Below are positions 1 to 25,580 of a DNA stretch of 64,000 bases, piece after piece. Positions within the stretch are counted from its first letter, which is position 1; each line of letters starts with the position of its first letter. This DNA comes from Chiridota heheva (Eukaryota; Echinodermata; Holothuroidea; Apodida; Chiridotidae), in NCBI GenBank assembly GCA_020152595.1, contig JAIGNY010002156.1, positions 837,501-901,500 on the forward strand, written 5' to 3'. The notes under the pieces are model-generated. The model ran no database searches. It was not told where the DNA came from and worked only from the letters and a program-made list of their open reading frames with translations. Made by a program: the position numbers and the translations under genes.

Positions 1-539
1 CATATACTGTTGTTTATTTAGGAAATCTAATTTTTAAAATTTATTTTTCATAAATTATGTTTTTTATCTTCTCACAATTTCCTGGTTTTCCGGCACACCC
101 ATGGATTTTTTCCCATTCTGGCTATTTTAACCACATTTTTTAGAAATAGTTAAATCCATCAGCAATTTTGTTTGGCTCAGCACTTGTAGTTTCTGAGTAA
201 TGTTTGAGGACTTTGTTTTTGTATGTAACACTTGTGATGTATGAAGGAGAAGACAGCTCAGAATCTTAAATGTGACATAAATTTCAGTCACTTACAGTAA
301 AAGCTATCAGACTTGTTTTCTCCTGTTTAATCTGACTAACAGATATGATGTAGATTCAAAAGTCTTAGTCATATTTAACTGTTCCCATTCAAAGAAAGTT
401 GCTGAAGGATTGAAAAAGTTTGAATAGGCGAATTCACATGTGATGTCATACATTTACATACAAAAATTGTATGATTTATCACAATAAGGCCTTAAAATTC
501 AAAATAATGTAAAACAGTCTATTTTTTAAATATATTTTT
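1..539. other. AT-rich sequence, no gene seen
   Basis: This stretch contains no convincing reading frame, splice-bordered exon or structured repeat. It is probably intergenic or intronic sequence of a gene outside the window. Confidence 0.5.
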
Positions 540-850
540 ATCTCACGACGACGACGAGTGAACACACAATTACAATGACGGGGTCGTCACCTGCATATTC
601 GGTTATGATAGTAACAATGCTATCACGAAACGCTTAATACGATCCGGCAAGAACACAGGTACGACGTACGGGCAGACATAACATCGACAACCAAGTCAAT
701 GTCCACAGCCTTTGATAACCAGTTGTGGTGCACTGGCGTGTCTACCCAACCCAGGCTTGAACCCAGGCCTCGTGGTCTGTAGACATGTATGATAACTGCT
801 ACACCACAGTAGGTAGATATTTTTATCTCATCATCCACATATACATATAT
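540..850 (-). mobile_element. tRNA-derived SINE-like element
   Basis: Read on the minus strand, about 815 to 725 resembles a tRNA head. A box A-like stretch (TGGTGTAGCAGTTATC) is followed about 40 bases later by a box B-like GGGTTCAAGCC. The tail toward 540 is unrelated to tRNA and ends near a short CGA-rich simple repeat. This is the usual architecture of a tRNA-derived SINE. It is not a functional tRNA, because no acceptor or anticodon stems can be closed around the boxes. Element limits are approximate. Confidence 0.45.
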
Positions 851-1339
851 GTGGGGATGAGATACTGTAGTCACTTTGTTGAACCTGTACTCCTACACTA
901 CATGGCCACCCTCCTTGATATTAGGGGGGCTGGTGGGACCCACCAGGGGTCTCATATGATGACCTCATATTAGGGTTTAGGGTTATAAGTATTTGGAATG
1001 GGACAAAATTTGGTGATTTTTGCATCTGTCCGTGTGTTTGTGTGTGCGTGTGTGTGTACCCAACAATTAATTTTGTGTTGCTTATAACTCCAAAAATGTA
1101 ATACACACATGAACCAAAATTGGCGGATGGGTACCCTGGCCCAGAACTTTTGTCTCCAAGGTTTTGGGATACAAAGGCCACAGGTCAAATGGGACAAGTT
1201 TTTGGTGATAGCTGTAACTTTTGAAGGAATTACTTTGCATCTTTACAAATTGCATAGGTGGGTAGGGTTTAACATACTAACAACATTTTTAAATAATTGA
1301 GATCAAAAGGTTAAAGATCAAATAAGTGCTTTTTAAGCA

Positions 1340-2800
1340 AAAATTTGCGGATTCTTAAACTCAAGAAGTATAAGACCTATACCAACCTTATGTCGTACCA
1401 TGACATCTTGGTACATGAATTTGCATCCCGTATAAACTCTGGGGTCAAAAGATCAAAGGTCACAGAGCTATTGACTTTTTTCACCATTTTCCTCTATAGT
1501 TATGGAGTAGTACGTGTGACGTGAGCATAAATGTCATACAGTAGGGTTCGATAAATGTGAAAAATTTCAGCAGTTATTTCAGTGATTAGGGTCAGGGTCA
1601 GAGGTCAAATATGTAATTTTGGTGGTAACTATGTACTAATTTGTACATTTTTGCTGCAATCTAAACTCAAAAAGTACAAGACCTATCTATACCAACCCTA
1701 TGTTGTACCATGATATCTTGGTATATGATTTTGTGTCCCATAGATTCTGAGATCAAATGGTCAAAGGTCACAGAGCTATTGACCTCTTTTTACAATTTTC
1801 CCCTATAGTTATGGAATGATAGGGTGACGTGAAAATGGTGTCATACAGTAGGGTACGATAAATGAGAAACATTTCAGAAGTTATTTCAGTGATTAGGGTC
1901 AAACAACAGCATTTTAAACTCAAAAAGTCAAATTATACCAACCCTATGTTGTACCATGACACCTTGGTACATGATTTTGTGTCCCATAGATTCTGAGGTC
2001 AAAAGGTCAAAGAGCTATTGACCTTTTTCACCATTTCCCCTATTAATTATGGAATGGTAAGGGTGATGTGAGCATGAAAAGAAACATTTCAGCAGTTATT
2101 TCAAAGTCAAAGCTATTTTTGTAACCTAATTTTCATTTTTGCTGCATTTAAACTCAAAAGTACAAGACCTATACCAACCCTATGTTGTACCAAGATTAAT
2201 TATGGAATGGTCAAAGGTGACAAAGCTATTGATTTCACTAGCATAGTTATGGAAATGGTGTCATACAGTAGGGGGTGATAAATTAAAAAATTCCAGCAGT
2301 TATTTCAGTGATTAGGGTCAAGGATCAGAGGTCAAATATGTGATTTTAGTGGTAACTATGTACTAATTTGTACATTTTTGTTCCATTTTGAACTCAAAAA
2401 GTACAAGACCTATCTATACCAACCCTATGTTGTACCATGATATCTTGGTATATGAATGAGTCCCTTAGACTCTGGGGTCAAAATGTCAAAGGTGACAAAG
2501 CTATTGACTTTTTTCACTATTTTCCCTATAGTTATGGAATGGTAAGTGTGACGTGAGCATGAATGGTGTCATACAGAAGGGGGTGATAAATGTGAACAAT
2601 TTCAAAATCATTTTAGTGATTAGGGTCAAGGGTCAGAGGTCAAATATGTAATTTTAGGAGGTAATTATGTACTAATTTGTACATTTTTGTGCCATTTTTA
2701 ACTCAAAAGTACAAGACCTATACCAACCCTATGTTGTGCGATGATACCTCGTGGTACATGAATCTGTGTCCCCATAGACTCTGGGTCAAAAGTCAAAGGT
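1340..2800. repeat. Tandem repeat, about 240-305 bp units, six copies
   Basis: The landmark ACCAACCCTATGTTGTACCA (with small variants) recurs near 1385, 1690, 1936, 2172, 2416 and 2720, giving spacings of roughly 305, 246, 236, 244 and 304 bases. Each unit also carries a TCAAAGGTCACAGAGCTATT-like segment, a TTATGGAATGGT-like segment and GATTAGGGTCA. Short and long units differ by internal deletions. The units hold many AGGTCA half-sites, some arranged as direct repeats with one spacer base (1595-1607, 2322-2334, 2630-2642). No coding capacity is apparent. Confidence 0.85.
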
Positions 2801-3021
2801 CTGTTTGTACTCCCATTGGCAGTACAATCCATCAACGTGCCTACAGAAAGATAGCCAAGCCTGCCTCAACATCTGCTTGTACACAAGCTCACATGGGCAG
2901 GGCAATCCATCAAAAGTTACAGAGCTATAGTGACCCTGTTAGCAATTTCCCCCACTATGCTGTATGCTTAAGGTGATGAGATCAGCAACAACATGGATTG
3001 CTTTCTTGTTTTACTATGTTC

Positions 3022-3702
3022 TTGGTTTATAGCGGATTTTCATGGTTTACAGCCTATTTTCGTGGTTTATAGCGTATTTTCATGGTTTATAGCGTATTTT
3101 CATGGTTTATAGCCTATTTTCATTGTTTATAGCGTATTTTCATGGTTTATAGCGTATTTTCGTGGTTTATAGCGTATTTTCATGGTTTTTAGCATATTTT
3201 CATGGTTTGTAGCATATATTCATGGTTTATAGCATATATTCATGGTTTATAGCGTATTTTCATTTCATGGTTTATAGCGTATTTTCATGGTTTATAGCGT
3301 ATTTTGGTTTATAGCGTATTTTCATGGTTTTTAGCATATTTTCATGGTTTGTAGCATATATTCATGGTTTATAGCATATATTCATGGTTTATAGCGTATT
3401 TTCATTTCATGGTTTATAGCGTATTTTCATGGTTTATAGCATATTTTCATGCTTTATGGCATATTTTTCTAGTTTATAGCGTATTTTTATTTTCATGGTT
3501 AATAACGTATCTTTATGGTTTATAGCATATTTTCATAGTTTATAGCGTATTTTCATGGTTTATAACGTATTTTCATGCTTAATAACGTATTTTTATGGTT
3601 TATAGCATATTTTCATGGTTTCATGGTTTATAGCATATTTTAATGGTTTACAGCCTATTTTCATGGTTTACAGCCTATTTTCATGGTTTATAGTGTATTT
3701 TC
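3022..3702. repeat. 20-bp minisatellite, about 33 units
   Basis: The unit is CATGGTTTATAGCGTATTTT with frequent A/G and C/G variants and occasional short insertions. A higher-order duplication of about 130 bases is visible: the variant order around 3163-3300 repeats at about 3305-3430. The sequence on both sides is unrelated. Confidence 0.95.
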
Positions 3703-4350
3703 TTCCATTTCAGCTCAAGTTGTTACTATTTGTCCATATATCTTTAAACAAGGTTTTGTTCATTTAAAACTTCTCAAACAAGTTTTTACTGTTGTAAGAC
3801 TCGAATACACTCTACTAACTGCTTATTTCATAAACCCAGAAAACAATTCAGGCTCAGGAGGTCAAATGAACATTTCTAACAGCTGTTTCACATAAAACGC
3901 GGTTCACACAATTAGCTGTGAGATTACTGGAATTGCAGCTTCTCTGACTGACGAATACATAATAAATATTCCTGTTCAATTCAAATGATGTCATGAATTG
4001 CTTCCTCTACTGTGAGGTCAAGAGCTTCTACTTTTTACCATTGTTTGTTTTCCAATTCTGTTCTCTGAGAATATTCCGGAAATTGGTATTGCTTTAAAGT
4101 CTCACAAATCTTTTGACTGAAATAAAAACGGTCCTTGAGTAATATTTGCCGTTTGACATCCTCCTCCCAGGGACAGAGATCTACATTCACATCCATATTG
4201 CTATAGTAGACTTACACTCTGAAATGTTAAAATTGTTAACTTTTAGTGTGTAAAAACAAGTTAAATAGATTTCCATGTATCTCTTATATGTTGATACTAT
4301 GCACTTTACATGAACAAACAACAATACACATTAAAGAGAGATTGCCCCTA

Positions 4351-4494
4351 CTGTCACGAGTGGTGGCTGCATTCTCCGACAGGGATCTCTAACCTCCCTC
4401 CTCCCCACAGTTAAGGGAAATTTTATTCAATTGTCAGGGAGTGGCAGAGTTGAATTAAAGGTGTCAGAGTCTTCCTACAACAAACTCGTGACAG
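4351..4494. mobile_element. Small MITE-like element with CTGTCACGAGT ends
   Basis: An 11-base inverted repeat, CTGTCACGAGT at 4351-4361 and its complement at 4484-4494, bounds a 144-bp interior without coding potential. The size and perfect ends suit a non-autonomous DNA transposon. No clear target-site duplication was identified, so the superfamily is open. Confidence 0.55.
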
Positions 4495-5359
4495 AAAAAA
4501 TCTTATAAAATCAACAATAATAAAGTTATCAAAAAACAATAAAATTAATAATAATGAAATTAGAAATAAAATCATATAAATACATCTTAATATGCTTCTC
4601 GCTTTCGCAATTTAATGTACCATTCATTGCACAATTTCAGGGGGATGTTTCTAGAGCACACATACCATATATATTGTTGCTTACTCAAGAATTCTAAATA
4701 GAACAAAAAACAAAATTCTTCCTGGAAATTCCTGTTTTTTCCTGTGGGTATAACCACCGTAACAGTAGAATTTTCCATGTCTGAGGTGTCATAGGAAAAT
4801 TGTATATAAGTAAGTAACATATTTCTCACATTTTTGCTCAATCTGATAATTTTCAAAGCCTTCGGCTGAAACAAACTGAAGAAGCGTTAAGCATTACATA
4901 AAGATTTCTTGCATCACAAATTTTGCTAAAATCAAAAATGGCAATTTTCATTTACTTTTGAAGTTTTTTTTTATTGAATTGAAGTGAACTTGAATTGAAT
5001 TGCATTGAATTGTTGCACAATAAAACTAAAACATGTTTGTAGCTGTCCATGTACCTTTAAAATCCCTTTAATTTTTCCATGAAACATAGAGCTTATAACA
5101 ATAGTATATCCAGACAGTACCAAAACATTTCTTACATCCTGATTTTTCACAAAAATATTTGCTGGTATGTTATAATGTTAATTAAGAATGACCTGTATGA
5201 AAAAGTACGTCAAATCAACGTGGGAAGTGTTTGCTGTGTATTCAGCCTGCACACGCACATTATGGGAAAGGTCGTGCAGAAACCTGACTCCTGGTTGGTA
5301 CAACATACTATAATTTAATAAGGTGTAGCATTACAACTTTAATTTGTTATTCAAGATTT

Positions 5360-5460
5360 TTAAAATTCTATGGAGTATTTGCAAAATTCTATTTGAGTAT
5401 TTGACCTGTGTATTAAATTTATGTAATGCACAACCTCAAGTGTTTGGTTTAGTATATGTA
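5360..5460. repeat. Dispersed repeat, copy related to 21,640-21,750
   Basis: The segment with TATTAAATTTATGTAATGCA followed by TTTGGTTTA resembles a segment in the first ZNF277 intron near 21,670-21,735 (CATTAAATCCAGGTAATGCA, then TTTGGTTTA). Identity is moderate, which suggests two old copies of one interspersed repeat. Confidence 0.4.
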
Positions 5461-5945
5461 CAAGTAGAGATTACCTAGATAAAATAACATTAAAATCTGG
5501 GCAGAACAGTCTTTAAACAGCCACAATAGCACTTATAGTTTGAAGTTATGACAAATCAAAGTTTGTATAATTTTTCAACATATGCAAAGTGAATGATGTA
5601 TAAAAAGGAATACACCTAAAACTCTTTCATAAAATTCTTCACATTTCTCTCCCAAATTCAAAATATCAAAGGTTCTCATATTTCATTCTACTGCTAAATC
5701 TGGATCAAGGTTATACCAGGGAGCTGTTATTTTTCCTGGTTATACTAATATTCAAATTCCTGTTCTCAAAAGTCAATTTCTCCCATTCACAACATTTGGG
5801 ACAGGACCAAAAAACAATAAGTTAACATGAGAACTTTCCAGTTATCCCGTTCTGAGGTCACAAAATATTGCACAATTTATGCTAATTATCTCAATTTTGA
5901 AATGCAGTAAAGAGGACAGCTTCTAATTGATTTTGATGGGACACT

Positions 5946-6838
5946 TTGCTGTTTGCATGGTTTTTAATACATTTTGCTGTTTGCATGATTTTTAGTACAT
6001 TTTGCTGTTTGCATGGTTTTGAGTATATTTTGCTGTTTGCATGGTTTTGAGTATATTTTGCTGTTTGCATGGTTTTGAGTACATTTTGCTGTTTGCATGG
6101 TTTTGAGTATATTTTGCTGTTTGCATGGTTTTGAGTACATTTTGCTGTTTGCAGGTTTTAAGTACATTTTGCTGTTTGCATGGTTTTGAGTACATTTTGC
6201 TGTTTGCAGGTTTTGAGTACATTTTGGTGTTTGCATGGCTTTGAGTACATTTTGGTGTTTGCATGGTTTTGAGTACATTTTGCTGTTTGCATGGTTTTGA
6301 GTACATTTTGCTGTTTGCATGGTTTTGAGTACATTTTGCTGTTTGCAGGTTTTGAGTACATTTTGCTGTTTGCATGATTTTGAGTACATTTTGCTGTTTG
6401 CATGGTTTTGAGTACATTTTGCTGTTTGCATGGTTTTGAGTGCATTTTGCTGTTTGCATGGTTTTGAGTATATTTTGCTGTTTGCATGGTTTTAAGTACA
6501 TTTTGCTGTTTGCAGGTTTTGAGTACATTTTGCTGTTTGCATGGTTTTGAGTACATTTTGCTGTTTGCATGGTTTTGAGTACATTTTGCTGTTTGCATGG
6601 TTTTGAGTACATTTTGCTGTTTGCATGGTTTTGGGTACATTTTGCTGTTTGCATGGTTTTGAGTACATTTTGCTGTTTGCAGGTTTTGAGTACATTTTGC
6701 TGTTTGCATGGTTTTGGGTACATTTTGCTGTTTGCATGGTTTTGAGTACATTTTGCTGTTTGTATGGTTTTTAGTACATTTTGCTGTTTGCATGGTTTTG
6801 AGTATATTTTGCTGTTTGCATGGTTTTTAGTACATTTT
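5946..6838. repeat. 28-bp minisatellite, about 32 units
   Basis: The unit begins CATGGTTTTGAGTACATTTT and ends GCTGTTTG. It has 27-bp variants lacking one T and point variants (GAGTATATT, TAGTACATT, GGTGTTTG). Because 28 is not a multiple of three, all minus-strand frames stay open for long stretches. The long predicted peptides rich in QTAKCTQNHANSK are therefore by-products of the repeat, not genes. Confidence 0.95.
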
Positions 6839-6844
6839 AAACCA

Positions 6845-7230
6845 TTTAAGCTTATGTTGTTGCTACCTGTCCATATAACTTCATTATTCATTAGAAATAA
6901 TTATGGTTGAATATTCACATCAAACTTTATCAATCCCATATCATGCAAGAAAAGTGTAATAAAATATTCCAGAGACTCAAGAATAATGCACCCTATATTT
7001 CATGCAAGTGCTCTTTTAAAGGTATATGGACAGGTACAAAAGTTTTCTGCTCAACCACTGACCGTAAAGAGCATTCAATTCTGAGTTTAATGGTCTTTAA
7101 ATTTTGAAAATAGCGTGTGTAGTTTTCAACTTAAGAGTGATCAAAATTTGATCATTTTTAATTTATTGAAAAAATGGTGATGTGCAGGAAAATACCCAAA
7201 AAATCTTCCGCAAAATAGATCTATAAAATG
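6845..7230. other. Downstream flank of ZNF277, no gene seen
   Basis: AT-rich sequence beyond the tentative last ZNF277 exon. It contains GGTATATGGACAGGTA (about 7021), the inverse of a TACCTGTCCATATACC-type motif seen at 6869, 7545 and, partly, at 51,870. This looks like the edge of a short dispersed repeat. Confidence 0.4.
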
Positions 7231-7231
7231 T

Positions 7232-21579
<14,348 letters not shown>

Positions 21580-21999
21580 CTATGAGAGGCAAAAAGTAAT
21601 ATTAACTCATGACATACCCCTGGTTATACCAGAGAAACTTTTTAATGTAATATTATACAATTTATTTTAGTATTTGCACTGTTATGACCCATGCATTAAA
21701 TCCAGGTAATGCACGACCATGATTATTTGGTTTATTCCATTTTCAAAATTGGTAAATTCGTTAATAAAGCGAAAATTATATGTACACTTTAATTGTTTTT
21801 CATGATTTTTAATTCTGACATAGTCCTATTTTCCTATAATACAATTATAATGATACTGTAATCTTAAGCTAATGAAAATACAAGAACCAATGACCAAACG
21901 ACGGCAATCCTATTAATATTAGCGAAACTGGTTCATTAAGTACATTAAACAGTATCTGAATCTGAATCTGAAACGGTTAAGTCGGCAAAAATCCTTCAA

Positions 22000-22735
22000 G
22001 AGGACATGAACGTAGCCCTAGACCCTACCTTTACCTGCACACCGAGGAATCTATTTCTGAAACACAAAAGTATCATTCATGGAGTTTGCATGTAAAGCAT
22101 AAATTCTACAAAAAAATTCCAAATATGATTTTACAGCACGGTAGAGAACAACTTAACCTTCTTTAACCGATTCAGTATGAAATCGGTAGTGAATTTGTTA
22201 ATTAATCCGGATATATAAACCTAGCGCCACCAACGCAGGTGAGCTTGCGATTTAGCAAGTGAGTTATCAAGCTCGCACTATATTAGTGTAATACTATGCA
22301 CCAGGAACCGAGCAAAACACAAGTTAACCTCAGTAGGCTATCCTCTGGATTTTCTGAGGATTTATTTTTTGAAGGAGAGCAGCTGGTAATTTAGACCGTA
22401 CGTATCCGTTTCAATTTATCATGCATCATAAGTTTTCAGCGTCCCCCCACCCAAAAACACACAAAAAAATATATAAAAAAACACAATGAGCATTGCCTGC
22501 AAATGTTCAAATCAGAAAATTGGCTAAATTATGTTTTATTTTTCCAACTTTACAATTCCATTCCCCTGGCTATAGACTACAACAGGACCTTTTTTTTTTT
22601 TTTAACAAAGTGACTGGGGACACTCAGCAAAGTGCCCCCCCCCCCTCCCAGTTGAGCAATTTAGCCCCCCAGTTTGGTCCGGCGGTTTTGATCCCTCATA
22701 TAATATAACGAAACAAATTTAAGTGTATATTTTTT
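22000..22735. other. ZNF277 5' flank or first intron, first exon not found
   Basis: The ZNF277 start codon should lie upstream of 21,579 on the minus strand. I checked this stretch and saw no exon with a convincing donor in the required phase (one leftover base). Pyrimidine runs near 22,637 (C13) and simple A/T runs are present. Confidence 0.4.
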
Positions 22736-22739
22736 AGGC

Positions 22740-22930
22740 AAGAAGGTAATTTTCCAAAAATGAGCAAAATTTTCCAAAAATAAAAGGAAATTATCCTGAA
22801 ATTAAAAAAAATGAAAGAAAGTGTTCTAAAAGTGGAAGAAAAATGCACGGAAATTTTCCCAAAAAGGGAATAAAATTTCCGAAAAGGAAGGAAATTTCCC
22901 CGAAAATGTAAGGATATTTCCTCAAATTTG
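22740..22930. repeat. Degenerate GAAATTTTCC-type minisatellite
   Basis: Short purine-rich units such as GGAAATTTTCCC, AAAATTTCCGAAAAGG and GGAAATTTCCCCGAAAATG recur with a period near 20-25 bases. The same unit family appears at 39,530-39,800, 44,700-44,965, 48,125-48,495 and 50,395-50,650. Confidence 0.7.
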
Positions 22931-22934
22931 TAGA

Positions 22935-24679
22935 CTTCCCGATTAGGAGCAACACTTAGGAGCAACATTTGTAACATTTATAGAAACTTAATTTAGCAGT
23001 GCCGTTTTCCCGTGAAATTATTGGGTCTTCTCCCCTCCCACCCCCCTCCACTCCCCCACCGCCTCTCGAGAGGGACCCATCCTATGTCCCTGTCCTGTTT
23101 CGTTTCGTTCTTTCTGTCTGTGAAAGGAAATTTTTATCTCAAAGAGTCTCTTTACTGCCATATATGAATTTAAACAAAAATCAAAACACCTCAACAAGAC
23201 ATTTTACAAGAGTATAATACAAAACCAGCACCCCACCACACACACACAAAAAAAGCACAACTATATCAGTTTTACTGAACTAACTAATGGGGTGGGGGAC
23301 GGATATTATACAAATCAATTTTTTTTCTCGAAAAGGTCCCTTTTGTGTAATTGGCCCCCACTAAGGAAAAAGGGCAATGGGCTTTACCACAGGGGGAATG
23401 GGTTCTATTGACCACAAATTTCCCAAAATAACATTATTAAAGTCCTTTGGAACCCTCCCACACTTTTTGAACGTTGACATTAAGTGATGATTGGACCCTC
23501 CCCGCCGCACAACCTCGCTTTCCTCTCTTCCATCCACCCTCAAAAACATCCATTTTGGAGGTTAGCTCAATACCGCCGAGAAGGGGGAGTACATGATATG
23601 GTATTTACCCCGTACTCGGGGTCATAGGGGCCCGGGTCATATAATAGAGTCCGTAAAAATAAAGAAAAGGATTGTGCGTCCAACAGGAGAGTAGTCGACT
23701 CGGGTCACTGACTTGTACTTGAATTTAACTCGAGTTACATTCATGACTTTTGACCAGTGGCGTAACGCAGTGGGGCTACTTTGCCGGGGCAGAGCTCGGA
23801 GCCTCCGACCCTAAGGGGGCCTCCAACACTATATCACAACACTAAACACTGCTTAAAATCATGCAGCTATACCCACTTTCCTCCTTGCTATGAGAACACA
23901 TTTTATATACCAGCTGCACTTATTGTTCAGAGATTAAAAGGTTCTGTAAATAATTTATTCACTCAATATTTAAATTTCATAAGTTAATAAGTGACATAAA
24001 AGGTCAATGCTGGTCAAGTATTATTTACTGAACCGCCGAAAATATCCAATAACGACAGTTGGAGGATAAAGTAGATGTACACAACATGAAATTAAATCGC
24101 AAAAATGTAAAGTACAATATGAAAATATCTTAAATTTCCAACGAACTCAAATAAAAGTGTATTCATTATCCTGTCGAGACCCTCTAAGTTCTCGATAATT
24201 TTGGGCTACTTCATCAATACAAATATGTCCCCTTATTATTTGTTTTGACTGGGTCCCCAGTCGCTGAGTTTAAACAGACGACAAGAGTCAAAATAGGCCC
24301 CTATGCCTACATGCAAAATAAACATAATATCATCAATACAGGAGTAGCCGGGGCCCGCGATAATTCCAATGGGCCTCCTTGTTTAGGTTAGACTGAGCCC
24401 AGTCTAAACAGACGACGAGGGATCAATAAATGGAAGAGCCTCGATCGTTGTTCACGTTTTTAATACAGCTGAATTCTCTCTGAAATCCAATATTATACCA
24501 CCTCTATCGCGTTGGAGCCAGGGGATGAGGCCCTTGGCTCTCAGCGTATTCGACGTTTGCTCCGCTGGCAATGAGGTGCCTCTAGCCCCCAAATTGCCCG
24601 CCACTGTTTTGACTTGACTTGCAAAAATAACATTTGGCCACAACTCTGTAAAATAGCGGCATTCCACCCGATCTTTTCA
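22935..24679. other. Repeat-rich intergenic sequence between ZNF277 and RBM15
   Basis: No gene is seen. A one-sided CAGTGGCGTAAC motif at about 23,757 resembles the end of the hAT MITE at 24,688. Several C- and G-rich runs occur. Confidence 0.45.
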
Positions 24680-24687
24680 GTTTGCAC

Positions 24688-24793
24688 CAGTGGCGTAGCT
24701 AGCGCACACAGCTGGTATTTGGGGGCAAAAATGGGGACAGGGCCTCTGAGAGGGGTGAAATCCCCTGCTCCCCTCTGGCTACCTACGCCCCTG
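24688..24793. mobile_element. hAT-type MITE with perfect 8-bp target duplication
   Basis: The element starts CAGTGGCGTAGCTAG and ends with the complement of CAGGGGCGTAGGTAGC. It is flanked by GTTTGCAC at 24,680-24,687 and again at 24,794-24,801. An 8-bp duplication with CAG-starting ends is the signature of hAT transposons. The interior of about 75 bases has no coding capacity. Confidence 0.92.
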
Positions 24794-24949
24794 GTTTGCA
24801 CCAAAAATCCTCAATTAGTTGCAACCAAAATCATCAATCTTATAGAACAAAATTTACAATTGAGAGCCAAAAAACTGAGGATAAAAATCTTCAAGTTTGG
24901 ACCTAGTTAGGGAGGTGAACGTCTTAAACGCATGTTGTGGTTGAAAAAG

Positions 24950-25580
24950 ATTAAGCTTCCCCCCCCCCTCCCCCCCCCTCCCCATCTCCCTCCCCTTCCC
25001 GGTCTCTGGGCGAAAATCGATGCTTGAAAACGATGTAATTGGAACAGATATAGGTGATATAACCTATTTATTCAATTTTTCGCTTTTCAAAATTTTCCGA
25101 CTTGAGGGGCTCCGGGCCCCGCGATCTTTTCAGTGGCCCTGGGCAAGCTGTGTGAATTTCATTCTCCAATGAGAGGATGCACGGATACAATCAAATGCAT
25201 TAGAGTGCCCGTATTGCGATGCTTGGAATATCGGTCAAATGTCATAGTTATTACCGTAACTACTACATTTGGAACTACATTTTCTCATGCGCTTGAACAT
25301 TAACACTGTTTGGAGGTGCATTATGCACGCTGCATGTAAATTATGCATGCTGAATTGAATGCACACAGGGTACCACTGATTTCTGCATGCAATGCACTAG
25401 CACTGTACTGTAATTGTACGCTGTAGGCCTATGTGCGCTTTTGTGTTGTTGAAAAAAGCGGTGTCTGAATGGATTCCTTGTGATTGAACGTGATTTTCAC
25501 TTCAATTTTAGCGTGCTTTGTGACATATTTTTTGTTATTTGATTGATTTACTGCTATAGAGCAATACGGGGGAGCCCAAA
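24950..25580 (+). promoter_or_regulatory. Presumed RBM15 upstream region and 5' UTR
   Basis: A pyrimidine tract of C8T, C8T and TCCC blocks lies at 24,960-25,000. Several palindromic GCATGC and TGCATGCA-type motifs lie at 25,320-25,395. A TTCACTTCAATTTTAG at 25,496-25,511 could be a splice acceptor of a 5' UTR intron. An in-frame TAG lies at 25,557-25,559 before the start codon. No TATA box was assigned. Confidence 0.4.

Noticed and set aside
725..815. Functional tRNA gene (minus strand)
   Set aside because: Box A- and B-like motifs are present, but acceptor and anticodon stems do not pair; a SINE head fits better.
3022..6838. CRISPR-like arrays
   Set aside because: Units are contiguous with no unique spacers, and the genome is clearly eukaryotic.
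5964..6891. Minus-strand frames of up to 299 residues rich in QTAKCTQNHANSKMYSKP
   Set aside because: They are the translation of the 28-bp minisatellite in three frames; a unit not divisible by three keeps every frame open.
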